A program made the translations under genes and the position numbers. DNA of 64,000 nucleotides from Flavobacterium marginilacus (lineage in GTDB: Bacteria; Bacteroidota; Bacteroidia; Flavobacteriales; Flavobacteriaceae). The notes under the pieces were generated by a model. That model was not told where the DNA came from and ran no database searches. It saw only the letters and a program-made list of their open reading frames with translations. The DNA lies in NCBI RefSeq assembly GCF_026870155.1, contig NZ_CP113975.1, positions 5,084,001 to 5,148,000 of the forward strand, written 5' to 3'. Shown in pieces: positions 8,412-16,275 of the stretch (positions are counted from its first letter, which is position 1; each line of letters starts with the position of its first letter).

Positions 8412-9347
8412 ATGAAAAAAAATGTACTAATTTGTAAAATTACAAGTGTAATTTTACTTTCGCTGCTTCTTTCAAATTGTCAAAATGATGACACTATCAG
8501 CCCGACTGATTCGCAAAACATCACAACCGACGATCAAACTATTTCAAATGATACACAAAGCAGTTCATCTGGCAATTCACTTACACGCAAAAGCACTTCA
8601 GTAACGACTGAGACGGCATTAATAAGTGCAATAACCAATGCTGCTCCTGGCGATGTCATCACAGTAAGCGGCACCATTAAACTAACCAAAACACTTCAAT
8701 TACTAAAAAGCGGTACTTCATCTTCTAAAATAAACTTTACAGGAGGCACACTAGATTGTTCTGGAATATCTTCAGGCTGGGGCGTGAAATTAAATGGAAG
8801 TTACTGGAATGTTACCAACATGACCATTAAAAATGCTCCTGATTGCGGTTTGGTTTTACAAGTGGGCGGCTATAACTATATTTATAAAATTACAGCCACA
8901 GGCAATAAAGACTCTGGAATTCAAGTTTATAATGGAGCGCATCACAACACTGTAAGTAATTGCTACTCAGCTGAAAATTACGACACAGCAAATGGTGGAG
9001 AAAATGCAGATGGTTTTGCCTGCAAACTGTCTGGAGGTGCAGGAAACGTTTTTGACAGCTGTACTGCATACCATAATTCTGACGATGGATGGGATTTGTA
9101 TGGACAGCCATATACAGTAACCATTAAAAACTGTAAATCACAAAATAATGGATACGGAACAAATGGTGACGGTAACGGATTTAAATTAGGAAGTGCAGGT
9201 CAAAATATTCCACATACAGTAACCAGTAATTCGGCCACAAATAATAAAGCATGGGGCTACGACGGAAATGGAAATACCGGACACATAACAATTACGGGAA
9301 GTACAGCTTCTGGTAATGGAGCTGGATCATTCACCAGAATCTATTAA
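8412..9347 (+). CDS. family 9 polysaccharide lyase (pectate lyase-like) lipoprotein
   Basis: 311 aa. Lipoprotein signal with lipobox LLSNC (Cys23), a Ser/Thr-rich linker to about residue 65, then a right-handed parallel beta-helix. The block NADGFACKLSGGAGNVFDSC and HNSDDGWDLY (residues 198-230) is the PL9 signature; by comparison with Pel9A, Asp200, Asp224, Asp225 and Asp228 would bind Ca2+, and Lys258 in GNGFKLG would be the catalytic base. It should cleave pectate at the cell surface. It stands alone between terminators, not in a SusCD locus; shorter than classical PL9 enzymes. Confidence 0.8.
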   Translation: MKKNVLICKITSVILLSLLLSNCQNDDTISPTDSQNITTDDQTISNDTQSSSSGNSLTRKSTSVTTETALISAITNAAPGDVITVSGTIKLTKTLQLLKSGTSSSKINFTGGTLDCSGISSGWGVKLNGSYWNVTNMTIKNAPDCGLVLQVGGYNYIYKITATGNKDSGIQVYNGAHHNTVSNCYSAENYDTANGGENADGFACKLSGGAGNVFDSCTAYHNSDDGWDLYGQPYTVTIKNCKSQNNGYGTNGDGNGFKLGSAGQNIPHTVTSNSATNNKAWGYDGNGNTGHITITGSTASGNGAGSFTRIY

Positions 9348-9372
9348 TTCATTTTAGATAATGATACTAAAT

Positions 9373-9404
9373 AAAAAGTGTTCGCTAAGCGAACACTTTT
9401 TTTA
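9373..9404. terminator. bidirectional terminator
   Basis: AAAAAGTGTTCGCT and AGCGAACACTTTTT form a perfect stem, with T runs in both directions. It separates the convergent lyase (plus) and ssb (minus) genes. Confidence 0.85.
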
Positions 9405-9426
9405 TGGAAAGATTCAAAGCTCGAAA

Positions 9427-9750
9427 CTACTTTCCAAGCAGCATAATCTCGCTTACTACTACTTCGGTGATGTATCGTTTCTCTCCGTTCTTGTCATCGT
9501 AGCTTCTGTGGGTTAGTTTTCCGTCTATGGCAATTTGTTTGCCTTTGGTTACGAATTTTTCGATAATCTCGGCTACTTTTCCCCACGCAACTACGGGATG
9601 CCATTCGGTTTGTTCTACCCTTTCTCCTTTTTCATTTTTGTAAAACTCTTTGGTTGCGATGGAAAGGTTTGCTACTTTTCTCCCATTGTCTAGCGTTTTG
9701 ATTATTGGATCATTCCCTGTATTCCCGATTAACTGTACTCTGTTTTGCAT
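9427..9750 (-). CDS. ssb: single-stranded DNA-binding protein
   Basis: 107 aa, a single OB-fold (MQNRVQLIGNTGNDPIIKTL, then WHPVVAWGKVAEIIEKFV). The sequence ends right after the OB-fold at ...LLGK, so it lacks the acidic C-terminal tail (DDDIPF type) that recruits partners in the replicative SSB; it is likely an accessory copy. It is the immediate neighbour, transcribed away, of the cassette array starting at 10032. Confidence 0.9.
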   Translation of the reverse strand: MQNRVQLIGNTGNDPIIKTLDNGRKVANLSIATKEFYKNEKGERVEQTEWHPVVAWGKVAEIIEKFVTKGKQIAIDGKLTHRSYDDKNGEKRYITEVVVSEIMLLGK

Positions 9751-10031
9751 GGCGTGTAAAATTTAAATGTTAGCGTATATTATTATTGATATTGTTATTG
9801 ACATGGCAAAGATGTGACTGCATGCAAAAATTATTCGGTTGGTAACTGTTTACTTTCGGTTGTAAATATTTGTAACCGTTTGCAAACGGATAATGTACTG
9901 AGAATAAAAAGCGAATGTAATTAAGTTACAATAAAATATTAGCCTATATTTGTTTGATATCGCTTACAAACTAGAAGGTAATTACCTCAATTTTGAATAT
10001 GTGTTTTTTAGTTTGTTGCGGGTATATACAA
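9751..10031. other. intergenic region between ssb and the cassette array
   Basis: No gene seen. It holds the ssb promoter region and several short GGTTGTAA-like and GTTTGCAAAC-like repeats near 9838-9890. No integrase gene and no recognisable attI site were found; the first cassette core GTTGGCGGTC begins at 10032. Confidence 0.5.
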
Positions 10032-10087
10032 GTTGGCGGTCATTTACAAACGAAATCGAATCTTTCTAAAAAATATTTGATGATTAT

Positions 10088-10504
10088 ATGGGTAAATTAA
10101 ATTTCAAATTATTTATTTTTCTTCTCTTTTGTATCTCTGGATTTTCTCAAAAGACTGAAAATTCGCTAAAAGAAAAAATACTTACTGAAAAAGAAGTGGT
10201 TTGCGTTCTACCTATTGAAATAAAGCCTGAATTTATTGGTGGTATTGATAGTTTAAATGTATTTATAAAAAGAAATATAAATCATTCAAAATTAAAATTA
10301 TCTGAAAATGGAATTGTTTATGTCGAATTCATTATTGATAATAAGGGAAATATTAAAGACGAAAAAATAAAACGTAGTTTATCCGAATTAGCAGACAAAG
10401 AAGCCTTAAGAATAATTAAAATAATGCCGAAATGGAATCCCGGTTATGAATATGGAATAGCTGTTAAGTCTAAAGTATATTTGCCAATAAAATTCAATAA
10501 ATAA
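10088..10504 (+). CDS. secreted TonB C-terminal domain protein (cassette 1)
   Basis: 138 aa with a signal peptide (FKLFIFLLFCISGFSQ). Residues about 45-138 resemble the TonB C-terminal domain: PEFIGGIDSLNVFIKRNI, then GIVYVEFIIDNKGNIKD and the ending YLPIKFN. It lacks the membrane anchor and proline-rich spacer of a full TonB, as is common for stand-alone periplasmic versions in this phylum. It is the only gene of the first cassette; it starts 56 nt after the core and its stop is 3 nt before the closing box at 10507. Confidence 0.7.
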   Translation: MGKLNFKLFIFLLFCISGFSQKTENSLKEKILTEKEVVCVLPIEIKPEFIGGIDSLNVFIKRNINHSKLKLSENGIVYVEFIIDNKGNIKDEKIKRSLSELADKEALRIIKIMPKWNPGYEYGIAVKSKVYLPIKFNK

Positions 10505-10506
10505 AC

Positions 10507-10645
10507 GACCGCCAACATCTACTACAACGGATTTGGGCAATTGGCTTAATGGAATAATGGTTTTGTATCTGAATGATTTGGCAAATCCGAAAAAATGGTC
10601 TTAATTTAATCCCAAACCCGCTGTAGTAGCAACACGTTAGTAGCG
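10507..10645 (+). repeat. attC-like site A
   Basis: 139 bp. Outer box GACCGCCAAC (10507-10516), left arm CTACTACAACGGATTTGGG, right arm CCCAAACCCGCTGTAGTAG, and core GTTAGTAGCG (10636-10645). The arms pair (CTACTACA/TGTAGTAG, CGG/CCG, TTTGGG/CCCAAA) with mismatches as in folded attC bottom strands. Confidence 0.75.
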
Positions 10646-10678
10646 ATTTAACCACAAAACACCTGAAATCAATAACTT

Positions 10679-11269
10679 ATGAAATCAATTAAATTAATTC
10701 TTAAGATTTTTTTGGGTTCATTAATAGTTCTTTTTGGAATTTACTTTTTTTTGATAAGTGATTACAATAATATGTTTAAAAATGAACGTTTTATAGAGAT
10801 CGAAAAATCTATAAAAAAATCGAAATCTAAAAAATATGCCGATTTGATTTCAATATATCAAAAAACACATAGCATTGAAAATGTTAACAATCGAATTATA
10901 AAGAACCGAAAAGATTGTCCTTGCCTATCAGTCGTCAAAAAATTTGGCTATCCAAAACTGTACGAGAAAAATAGTTCACAAATAAGAAATGGAATAAACG
11001 AAATAATTTATACAAACAAAATAGAAAAAACATTTACTCAAGAAAATTGTTTGACTTTTTTGTTTGCTTCATATGATTTCTCATGTGAAAGCAAAGGTGT
11101 TGAACAAGCTTCAAAATATTTCTTCAATAAAAATATAGAAGACTTAAATCAATCTGAAAAAATAAATTTAGTTTTAATGGTTGATAATTCAGCTTTATAC
11201 AATCCTTTTAAAAATAAAAGTTTATTGCCGAAAAAAATTGAAGAATATAAAAAAATAATAAATAAATAA
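10679..11269 (+). CDS. membrane-anchored protein resembling part of a GT51 transglycosylase (cassette 2)
   Basis: 196 aa with one N-terminal membrane segment (residues about 5-27). The C-terminal part (KGVEQASKYFFNKNIEDLNQ, then EKINLVLMVDNSALYNPF) follows the end of the peptidoglycan glycosyltransferase (GT51) fold, G-V-x-x-A-A-x-x-Y-F-x-K ... L-x-x-x-E ... Y-N-P. The catalytic Glu motifs of the GT51 N-terminal half (EDxxFxxH, GxSTIxQQ) are not seen, so it is probably inactive or a different function. Single gene of its cassette; very AT-rich. Confidence 0.5.
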   Translation: MKSIKLILKIFLGSLIVLFGIYFFLISDYNNMFKNERFIEIEKSIKKSKSKKYADLISIYQKTHSIENVNNRIIKNRKDCPCLSVVKKFGYPKLYEKNSSQIRNGINEIIYTNKIEKTFTQENCLTFLFASYDFSCESKGVEQASKYFFNKNIEDLNQSEKINLVLMVDNSALYNPFKNKSLLPKKIEEYKKIINK

Positions 11270-11271
11270 AC

Positions 11272-11408
11272 CGCTACTAACACTTGCTACAAGAGATTTG
11301 GGCATTTGGCTTAATTTAAAAATGGTCTTGTATCAGGGAAGTTTAGGCAAATCCGAGAATAAGGCTTAATTTAATCCCAAACCTCTTGTAGCAAGGGGAC
11401 GTTAGCAG
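11272..11408 (+). repeat. attC-like site B
   Basis: 137 bp. Outer box CGCTACTAAC (11272-11281), arms CTTGCTACAAGAGATTTGGG and CCCAAACCTCTTGTAGCAAG (all but one position complementary over 20 bp), core GTTAGCAG (11401-11408). Confidence 0.8.
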
Positions 11409-11426
11409 AAATTAAAAAAAATACAG

Positions 11427-12239
11427 ATGAAAGAAATGTACTTTGAAATACCATTATACAAAATTTTAGAATTCAACAATGAAGATGAAGAGAAAGGTAA
11501 TGCATTATTAGATTTTATAAACTACACAGGGTTAATTGATGGATACAATCCAAAAATTAATGAAAATACAAGTTATAGAGTAAGTTCTTTTCAAACTACA
11601 ACATATTATAATTTACGGAATTATGTAGGCTTTCATACAAGAGAATTAAGATGTGTAAGAACAGGTTATACAATTACAACATATTTTTTATTAGAAAAAT
11701 TTGAAACTGAAATTGAAGAAAATGACTTTAGTGAAATAATTTACAAATTTCAGAAAGTTGGACAATTTCCAACAATTGCTGATTTAGAAATAGGAAAATA
11801 CAAAAAGTTTTCTAAAATTTTGAAAAAGGAATATCTCCGAGAATTAAATAAAGCAATCGGATTATCCGCAAATGGAGTTGGAATTGGTGCTTTTGTATAT
11901 TTAAGAAGAATTTTTGAAAATCTAATTGAAAAATATCACCAAGAAGTCAAAAAAAATAATGATTGGAATGAAGAGAATTATACTAATTCAAGAATAGCAG
12001 AAAAAATCGAATTGCTAAAAAATTACTTACCCGAAGCAGTTGTCAAATATAAAAAGGTATATTCAATAATTAGCAAAGGAATTCACGAATTAGAAGAACA
12101 GGAATGTCTTGAATATTTCCCTATAGTTAAAGATGCTATTATTTCAATTTTGGAACAAGATTTCTTAAAACAAGAAAATGCAAACAAACAAAAAGAGTTA
12201 GAAAAAAACATTCAAAATTTAGTAGAAAAACTAAAGTAA
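11427..12239 (+). CDS. cytoplasmic protein of unknown function (cassette 3)
   Basis: 270 aa, no signal peptide and no membrane segment. The N-terminal half is a mixed alpha/beta region of unknown type. The C-terminal half (FVYLRRIFENLIEKYHQEV, then YSIISKGIHELEEQECLEYF) is all-helical and resembles DUF4145/HEPN-like helical domains seen in several defence-related proteins, but I cannot name a family with certainty. Ends in a Lys/Glu-rich helix. Single gene of its cassette, stop 3 nt before the closing box. Confidence 0.6.
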   Translation: MKEMYFEIPLYKILEFNNEDEEKGNALLDFINYTGLIDGYNPKINENTSYRVSSFQTTTYYNLRNYVGFHTRELRCVRTGYTITTYFLLEKFETEIEENDFSEIIYKFQKVGQFPTIADLEIGKYKKFSKILKKEYLRELNKAIGLSANGVGIGAFVYLRRIFENLIEKYHQEVKKNNDWNEENYTNSRIAEKIELLKNYLPEAVVKYKKVYSIISKGIHELEEQECLEYFPIVKDAIISILEQDFLKQENANKQKELEKNIQNLVEKLK

Positions 12240-12242
12240 CTT

Positions 12243-13027
12243 CTGCTAATCGAGTAGACGGCTCCGCCCCAAACGGAACGGAGTGCGCCTCTCACACCAC
12301 CGAGCGTACGGGTCACGTACTCGGCGGTTCGCAAATCATCATCCAAAAGCTCTTTACACCTTTTGGGCTATCCATAATTTACTTTAAGATTAGGCTAAGT
12401 AAACTTTCCTAATCGAATTTCTTGGAGATTTGCGTTCAGTCCTTCCTTGTTTGTGAGTCCTGTGCGGTATCTATTCGCAACTCGTTGCCCCAAGTACTAT
12501 GACCTCTGCTGACTTCTCTTTCTAATGTTCCCGACATTTAAGAGATCTCCCCTGGTAAGAGCTTTTTCCTTCATCCAATTCCTGCGCCATCTACAAATCA
12601 ACGATTTTGGTAATCTTCGGACGTTGCGTTGGTGTGGACGCTTATCCTCGCTGACTTGCCTCCTATGACGTTTCTGTTCGTCAGTACCGGATTTTGCCGG
12701 TTCGCTTCCTTCACTGCATACCTCACGGTAAACCAGCTTGCGACGTACTAATGGTTCGGGGTTTCAATCCGCCCATAAGGGACTTGCACCCTCTGGAAAA
12801 ATAACACGCTGTAAGATTTGTTTTCTAATTGGAAATTTGTATTTTTCAATTTTTATCAAAGCTTACAGCGTGTGTCCTGCTCATGCAGGGCACACACAGC
12901 TACTACAACGGATTTGGGCAATTGGCTTAATGGGAAAATGGTTTTGTATTTGGATGTTTAGTGATAACCGAAAAATAAATCTTAATTTAGTTCCCAAACC
13001 CGCTGTAGTACCAGAACGTTGTGCGAC
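12243..13027 (+). repeat. attC-like site C, split by group II intron
   Basis: With the intron 12249-12895 removed the site reads CTGCTA|ACAGCTACTACAACGG, restoring a normal attC outer box and left arm. The right arm is CCCAAACCCGCTGTAGTA and the core GTTGTGCGAC lies at 13018-13027. Length without the intron is 138 bp, matching the other sites. Confidence 0.75.
12249..12895 (-). mobile_element. ORF-less group II intron 1
   Basis: Read on the minus strand it starts GTGTGCCCTGCATGAGCAGG (GUGYG-type 5' end), continues with GGGTGCAAGTCCC and GACGAACAG-type domain I motifs and AGAAGTCAGCAGAGGTCATA, and ends with a domain V hairpin (GAACCGCCGAGTACGTGACC ... CGTACGCTCGGTGGTGTGAG), domain VI and CTACTCGAT. 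Length 647 nt; the reverse transcriptase/maturase ORF is absent. Intron 2 (14034-14685) is a diverged relative with near-identical ends. Both sit on the strand opposite the cassette genes. Any splicing would need help from a maturase elsewhere. Confidence 0.85.
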
Positions 13028-13146
13028 ATATTACCAAAAATCGCGAAAATAGAAAGTAACATAAAAACTATAATTGGAGAACTGAAACCAAATTAAAAAC
13101 GTGGCGTAACCGAAAAGCCAAAAGAGTAGGAAACTTAAAAATTAAA

Positions 13147-13524
13147 ATGGCTTTAGATTTAATTGCAAAATTCAGTGTTCTAGAAAAGGTAACACCAACA
13201 GAAAGTAAAGAGATATTTGATGTGTTTTTAGCTCCAGAAGAAGAAATACTTTTATCATATAAACACGCAAGAGATAAAGTTGTTTTCACAACTTACAAAA
13301 TTATTTGTTACGATGTTCAAGGATTTACAGGTGGCAAAAAAGAATACAGAATTTTTCCATATTCAAAAATATCATCTTTTTCAGTTGAAACTGCAGGATT
13401 TTTCGATACAGATGCAGATTTCAAAATATGGGTTTCAGGAGTTGGATGTTTTGAAATTAAATTTGGAAAAAAATTAGACATTAAAGAAGTTGGTTCTTTA
13501 ATGGCAAGCAAAATTTCACATTAA
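13147..13524 (+). CDS. bacterial PH-domain protein (cassette 4)
   Basis: 125 aa, soluble. It matches the bacterial pleckstrin-homology-like family (bPH_1) in which a single beta-barrel domain fills the protein: EEEILLSYKHARDKVVFTTY, then EYRIFPYSKISSFSVETAG, FKIWVSGVGCFEIKFGK and a C-terminal helix. Ligands and role are unknown. First gene of a two-gene cassette, 14 nt ahead of a lipoprotein gene. The 120 nt before it carry no clear promoter. Confidence 0.75.
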   Translation: MALDLIAKFSVLEKVTPTESKEIFDVFLAPEEEILLSYKHARDKVVFTTYKIICYDVQGFTGGKKEYRIFPYSKISSFSVETAGFFDTDADFKIWVSGVGCFEIKFGKKLDIKEVGSLMASKISH

Positions 13525-13538
13525 ACAAAATCTAAACA

Positions 13539-14018
13539 ATGAAAAATTTTATTAAAATATTGCTTATTAGTTTTGTATTTACATCTTGTTTAAATTCAAA
13601 TAAAAATGAAGCAGTAGCAACAGAAAAAAAAACAATAGTTAATGTTTCAGATATTATTGGAAAAGACCAAACAGAAATTGAAAAAATTTTAGGGAAACCT
13701 GATAATCTTGAAATGGTTAAACCAAGTAATACACCTTGTGAAAATAAACCTTGTGAAAAAGCCAATTATCAATCTGACAAATTTGAAATTGTATTCATAA
13801 ATGGCAAAGCAGATTGGATAACAATAAATAAACTTTCTGAAAACGAAATCAATAATGAAAATATTGAATTGTTAGGTTTGAAATCTGCGGAACCAAGTTT
13901 TGATAATCCAGGAAATGTTAAGAAATGGAATAATATAGAAAACATAAAAGAGATTAGTGTATTCGATAATGGTTCAGGAAAAATAGATTATATATACATT
14001 AAAGCATTAACAGAATAA
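13539..14018 (+). CDS. small lipoprotein of unknown function (cassette 4)
   Basis: 159 aa with lipobox VFTSC (Cys17). After a short linker, the segment SDIIGKDQTEIEKILGKPDN resembles the start of SmpA/BamE-like folds (G-x-x-x-x-x-I-x-x-x-L-G-x-P), which occur in many small outer-membrane lipoproteins. Two cysteines in TPCENKPCEKA may form a disulfide. Second gene of its cassette; its stop is 7 nt before the split attC site D. Confidence 0.6.
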   Translation: MKNFIKILLISFVFTSCLNSNKNEAVATEKKTIVNVSDIIGKDQTEIEKILGKPDNLEMVKPSNTPCENKPCEKANYQSDKFEIVFINGKADWITINKLSENEINNENIELLGLKSAEPSFDNPGNVKKWNNIENIKEISVFDNGSGKIDYIYIKALTE

Positions 14019-14033
14019 AAAATACGTCGCACA

Positions 14034-14685
14034 ATCGAGTAGACGGCTCCGCCCCTAAAGGGACGGAGTGCGCCTCTCACACCACCGTGCATACGGGTCA
14101 CGTACACGGCGGTTCGCAAAGAGATGGGTTGAGTTCGATATAAACATCGCTTAAGGATTGATAACCACGCTGTTTTAAGCGTTTCAAAGTAATGGTGGTA
14201 CTCAAAATCGGGCTCTGTGCAATTGCCCAACCCCCTTTTCTCGTTCGGCTAAATGCATAGGCATGGCCTTGGTCAACTCCAAACCGAATGAGATTCTTTC
14301 CCTTTCTCTTTCTTTCAGGTTTCTTCCAATCGTGCCAAATGCAGTATTGAAGTCGGTTTACTCATAAGTTTTTATTGTTTTTTTTGGTCTTCGTGATACC
14401 GCTTCGCTAAATTCTGTTCGTCAGTACCGGATTTTGCCGTTTATTCACAAAGTATTTATTTGCTCTTTTGGAGTTCATGAATACTTCGTATTTCGTTGCC
14501 TTCAGTTCTAGCTTCGCAGCTAACAACCTTGCGACGTGCTAATGGTTCGGCGTTTCAATCCGTCCACAAGGGACTTGCTCCCTCTGGAAAAATACACGCT
14601 GTAGGATTTGTTATCTAATCCAAAATTTGTATTTTCGGATTTTTATCAAAGCTTACAGCCTGTGTCCTGCTCATGCAGGACACAC
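14034..14685 (-). mobile_element. group II intron 2 with deleted maturase ORF
   Basis: Minus strand, 652 nt. 5' end GTGTGTCCTGCATGAGCAGG; domain I motif GGAGCAAGTCCC; a remnant of the maturase ORF (14098-14361); domain V hairpin (GAACCGCCGTGTACGTGACC ... TATGCACGGTGGTGTGAG); 3' end CTACTCGAT. The intron/exon junctions are exactly equivalent to those of intron 1: the minus-strand exon is ...GT|T followed by the core. Confidence 0.85.
14098..14361 (-). pseudogene. C-terminal remnant of group II intron maturase
   Basis: The minus-strand frame encodes about 87 residues matching the maturase (X) and following region of group II intron-encoded proteins: VNRLQYCIWHDWKKPERKRK, then NLIRFGVDQGHAYAFSRTRK, GGWAIAQSPILSTTITL and LKQRGYQSLSDVYIEL, ending at TGA inside domain V. 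A TGA stop lies just upstream in frame and the whole reverse transcriptase region is missing, so it is non-functional. Confidence 0.8.
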
Positions 14686-14837
14686 ACACTTGCTACAAAA
14701 GATTTGGGCATTTGGCATAATTTGAAAATGGTTTTATATTTGGAAAGATTTGGCAAATCCGAAAAATGGTCTTAATTTAATCCCAAACCCACTATAGTAG
14801 CAACACGTTATGGGTTACTTTAAAGAACCGACGATAG

Positions 14838-15395
14838 ATGAGAAAAAATATATTGATTCTAATTTTGGCTTTCCTACTTTTTGCCTGTAATTCACAGACA
14901 GAAAAGAAAAAACCAATTATTAAGACTGCTGACAATTCTGTCGTGATTTTGATTAATAAAAAATCAGAAAAATTCATTCCTGAGACAAAGGGAACTGAAA
15001 AATTTGATACAATAATAGCCGACAGCAAGATACAAATCACTATTAAAAAAACAGACCTTGACAGTTACGTAATCAATGAATATGAAGAAGATGGTAACAA
15101 ACAAATTGACAAATATAGAGATGCTGAAATATCGCTTACAATTAAACAAAATTCACAAATATTTTTAGACACTGTATTTACAAAAAAACAGTTTTCGAAA
15201 TATGTTAACAAAGGATTTTTAGATAATGCCATTTTTTTAAATTATTGGTTTGAGGCGTCAGGGAAAGACAAAATTCAATTCTTTGGAGTAATTGCTAAAC
15301 CAGAGACCGACAATACAATTGACTTTTATCATTATTTTGATTTGGCAAATAGAAAATTGACTTTTGTTCAAAAAACTGAAGAAGATGAAGATTAA
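14838..15395 (+). CDS. lipoprotein of unknown function (cassette 5)
   Basis: 185 aa with lipobox LLFAC (Cys17). The mature part is hydrophilic and mostly beta-strand in appearance (TIKKTDLDSYVINEYEEDG, AEISLTIKQNSQIFLDTVF, KIQFFGVIAKPETDNTID), with no recognised family. Single gene of its cassette; start 31 nt after the core, stop 5 nt before the outer box at 15401. Predicted to be anchored in a cell-envelope membrane. Confidence 0.65.
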   Translation: MRKNILILILAFLLFACNSQTEKKKPIIKTADNSVVILINKKSEKFIPETKGTEKFDTIIADSKIQITIKKTDLDSYVINEYEEDGNKQIDKYRDAEISLTIKQNSQIFLDTVFTKKQFSKYVNKGFLDNAIFLNYWFEASGKDKIQFFGVIAKPETDNTIDFYHYFDLANRKLTFVQKTEEDED

Positions 15396-15400
15396 AAAGC

Positions 15401-15538
15401 AACCCATAACCGCTACTGCAACGGATTTGGGCAATAGGCTTAATGGAAAAATGGTCAAGTATCTGGATCATTTGGCAAATCCGAAGAATGGGCTTAATTT
15501 AGTCTCAAACCCACTGTAATAGCAACACGTTGTGAGCT
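15401..15538 (+). repeat. attC-like site E
   Basis: 138 bp. Outer box AACCCATAAC (15401-15410), the exact complement of this cassette's start GTTATGGGTT. Arms GCTACTGCAACGGATTTGGG and CTCAAACCCACTGTAATAGC; core GTTGTGAGCT (15529-15538). Confidence 0.8.
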
Positions 15539-15559
15539 ATTTTACCATAATAACTAAAT

Positions 15560-16243
15560 ATGAAAACCTTAAATAAAATATTATTAGTTATTATTTTGAC
15601 AACTAATATATCTTTAGCGCAAAAATATAAATTAGAACTGCCTGAAATAACCAATTCATTTGAAAAATTTAATCTTGATACTTTACCTAATTCATCTGAC
15701 AAATATATCGGGTACACAAAGAAAAATAAGAAAGGCAAAACTATATATGTTAATATTGGAAAAAATGAATATGTAGAAAATGATTCATTACACTTTTGCT
15801 TAATACGTTATACTAAATCTGATGATAGTAAATCCACATTTTCTGGATATGATTTTTCTATTAATCCAATAGTTGGCATCTATAAAGAATTTCATGAAAA
15901 TGGAAATATAAAACTTAAAGGAATATATTGTTTCTTAGGTTTTAAAATTGGTAATTGGTATAAATATGACGAAAATGGAGAATTAATTAATGTTGAGAAT
16001 TTTGATCGTGATTATAAATTTGGCTATAAAAAAGTATTTAGTTTCTGTTTAATAAATAAAATTTCATTGCAAAGAATAAACAACGATAAGTCAGTATCTC
16101 AAATTAGAAAATATAATAAGTGTTGGTATATTCAATCACAACCTGATTACAATAAACGTGTTTATAAAGAATATGAAATAGATGGTAATACAGGGAAATT
16201 GATTAGCACAAAAGAACTGCCGTTAGAAGTATATTCAGAGTAA
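15560..16243 (+). CDS. secreted protein with MORN/YwqK-type repeat (cassette 6)
   Basis: 227 aa with a signal peptide (NKILLVIILTTNISLAQ). The middle contains a MORN_2-type unit, GIYKEFHENGNIKLKGIY followed by GNWYKYDENGELINVENF, as in YwqK-like proteins. The rest is not recognised. First of two genes in the cassette, 32 nt before the next. Low GC and abundant AAA/AAT codons, like its cassette neighbours. Function unknown. Confidence 0.65.
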   Translation: MKTLNKILLVIILTTNISLAQKYKLELPEITNSFEKFNLDTLPNSSDKYIGYTKKNKKGKTIYVNIGKNEYVENDSLHFCLIRYTKSDDSKSTFSGYDFSINPIVGIYKEFHENGNIKLKGIYCFLGFKIGNWYKYDENGELINVENFDRDYKFGYKKVFSFCLINKISLQRINNDKSVSQIRKYNKCWYIQSQPDYNKRVYKEYEIDGNTGKLISTKELPLEVYSE

Positions 16244-16275
16244 TAAACATTATAATTAAAAACCAGAATTTATAA

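Larger units (their letters stand above)
14026..14816 (+). repeat. attC-like site D, split by group II intron
   Basis: With intron 14034-14685 removed it reads GTCGCACA|ACACTTGCTACAAAAG, giving the outer box GTCGCACAAC that is the exact complement of this cassette's start (GTTGTGCGAC, 13018). Right arm CCCAAACCCACTATAGTAGC; core GTTATGGGTT at 14807-14816. 139 bp without the intron. Confidence 0.75.

Noticed and set aside
9838-9890. GGTTGTAA-like direct repeats near ssb as an attI candidate
   Set aside because: They lack a core GTT with matching arms and are not placed at the array edge; no integrase gene accompanies them.
12738-13052. 104-codon plus-strand frame starting inside intron 1
   Set aside because: It runs through the intron 5' region and the attC-like site; the translation is a reading of those RNA and palindrome sequences, and a comparable frame is not kept in intron 2.
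13988-14230. 80-codon minus-strand frame over the end of intron 2
   Set aside because: It is out of frame with the maturase remnant and crosses domain V/VI; no protein character.
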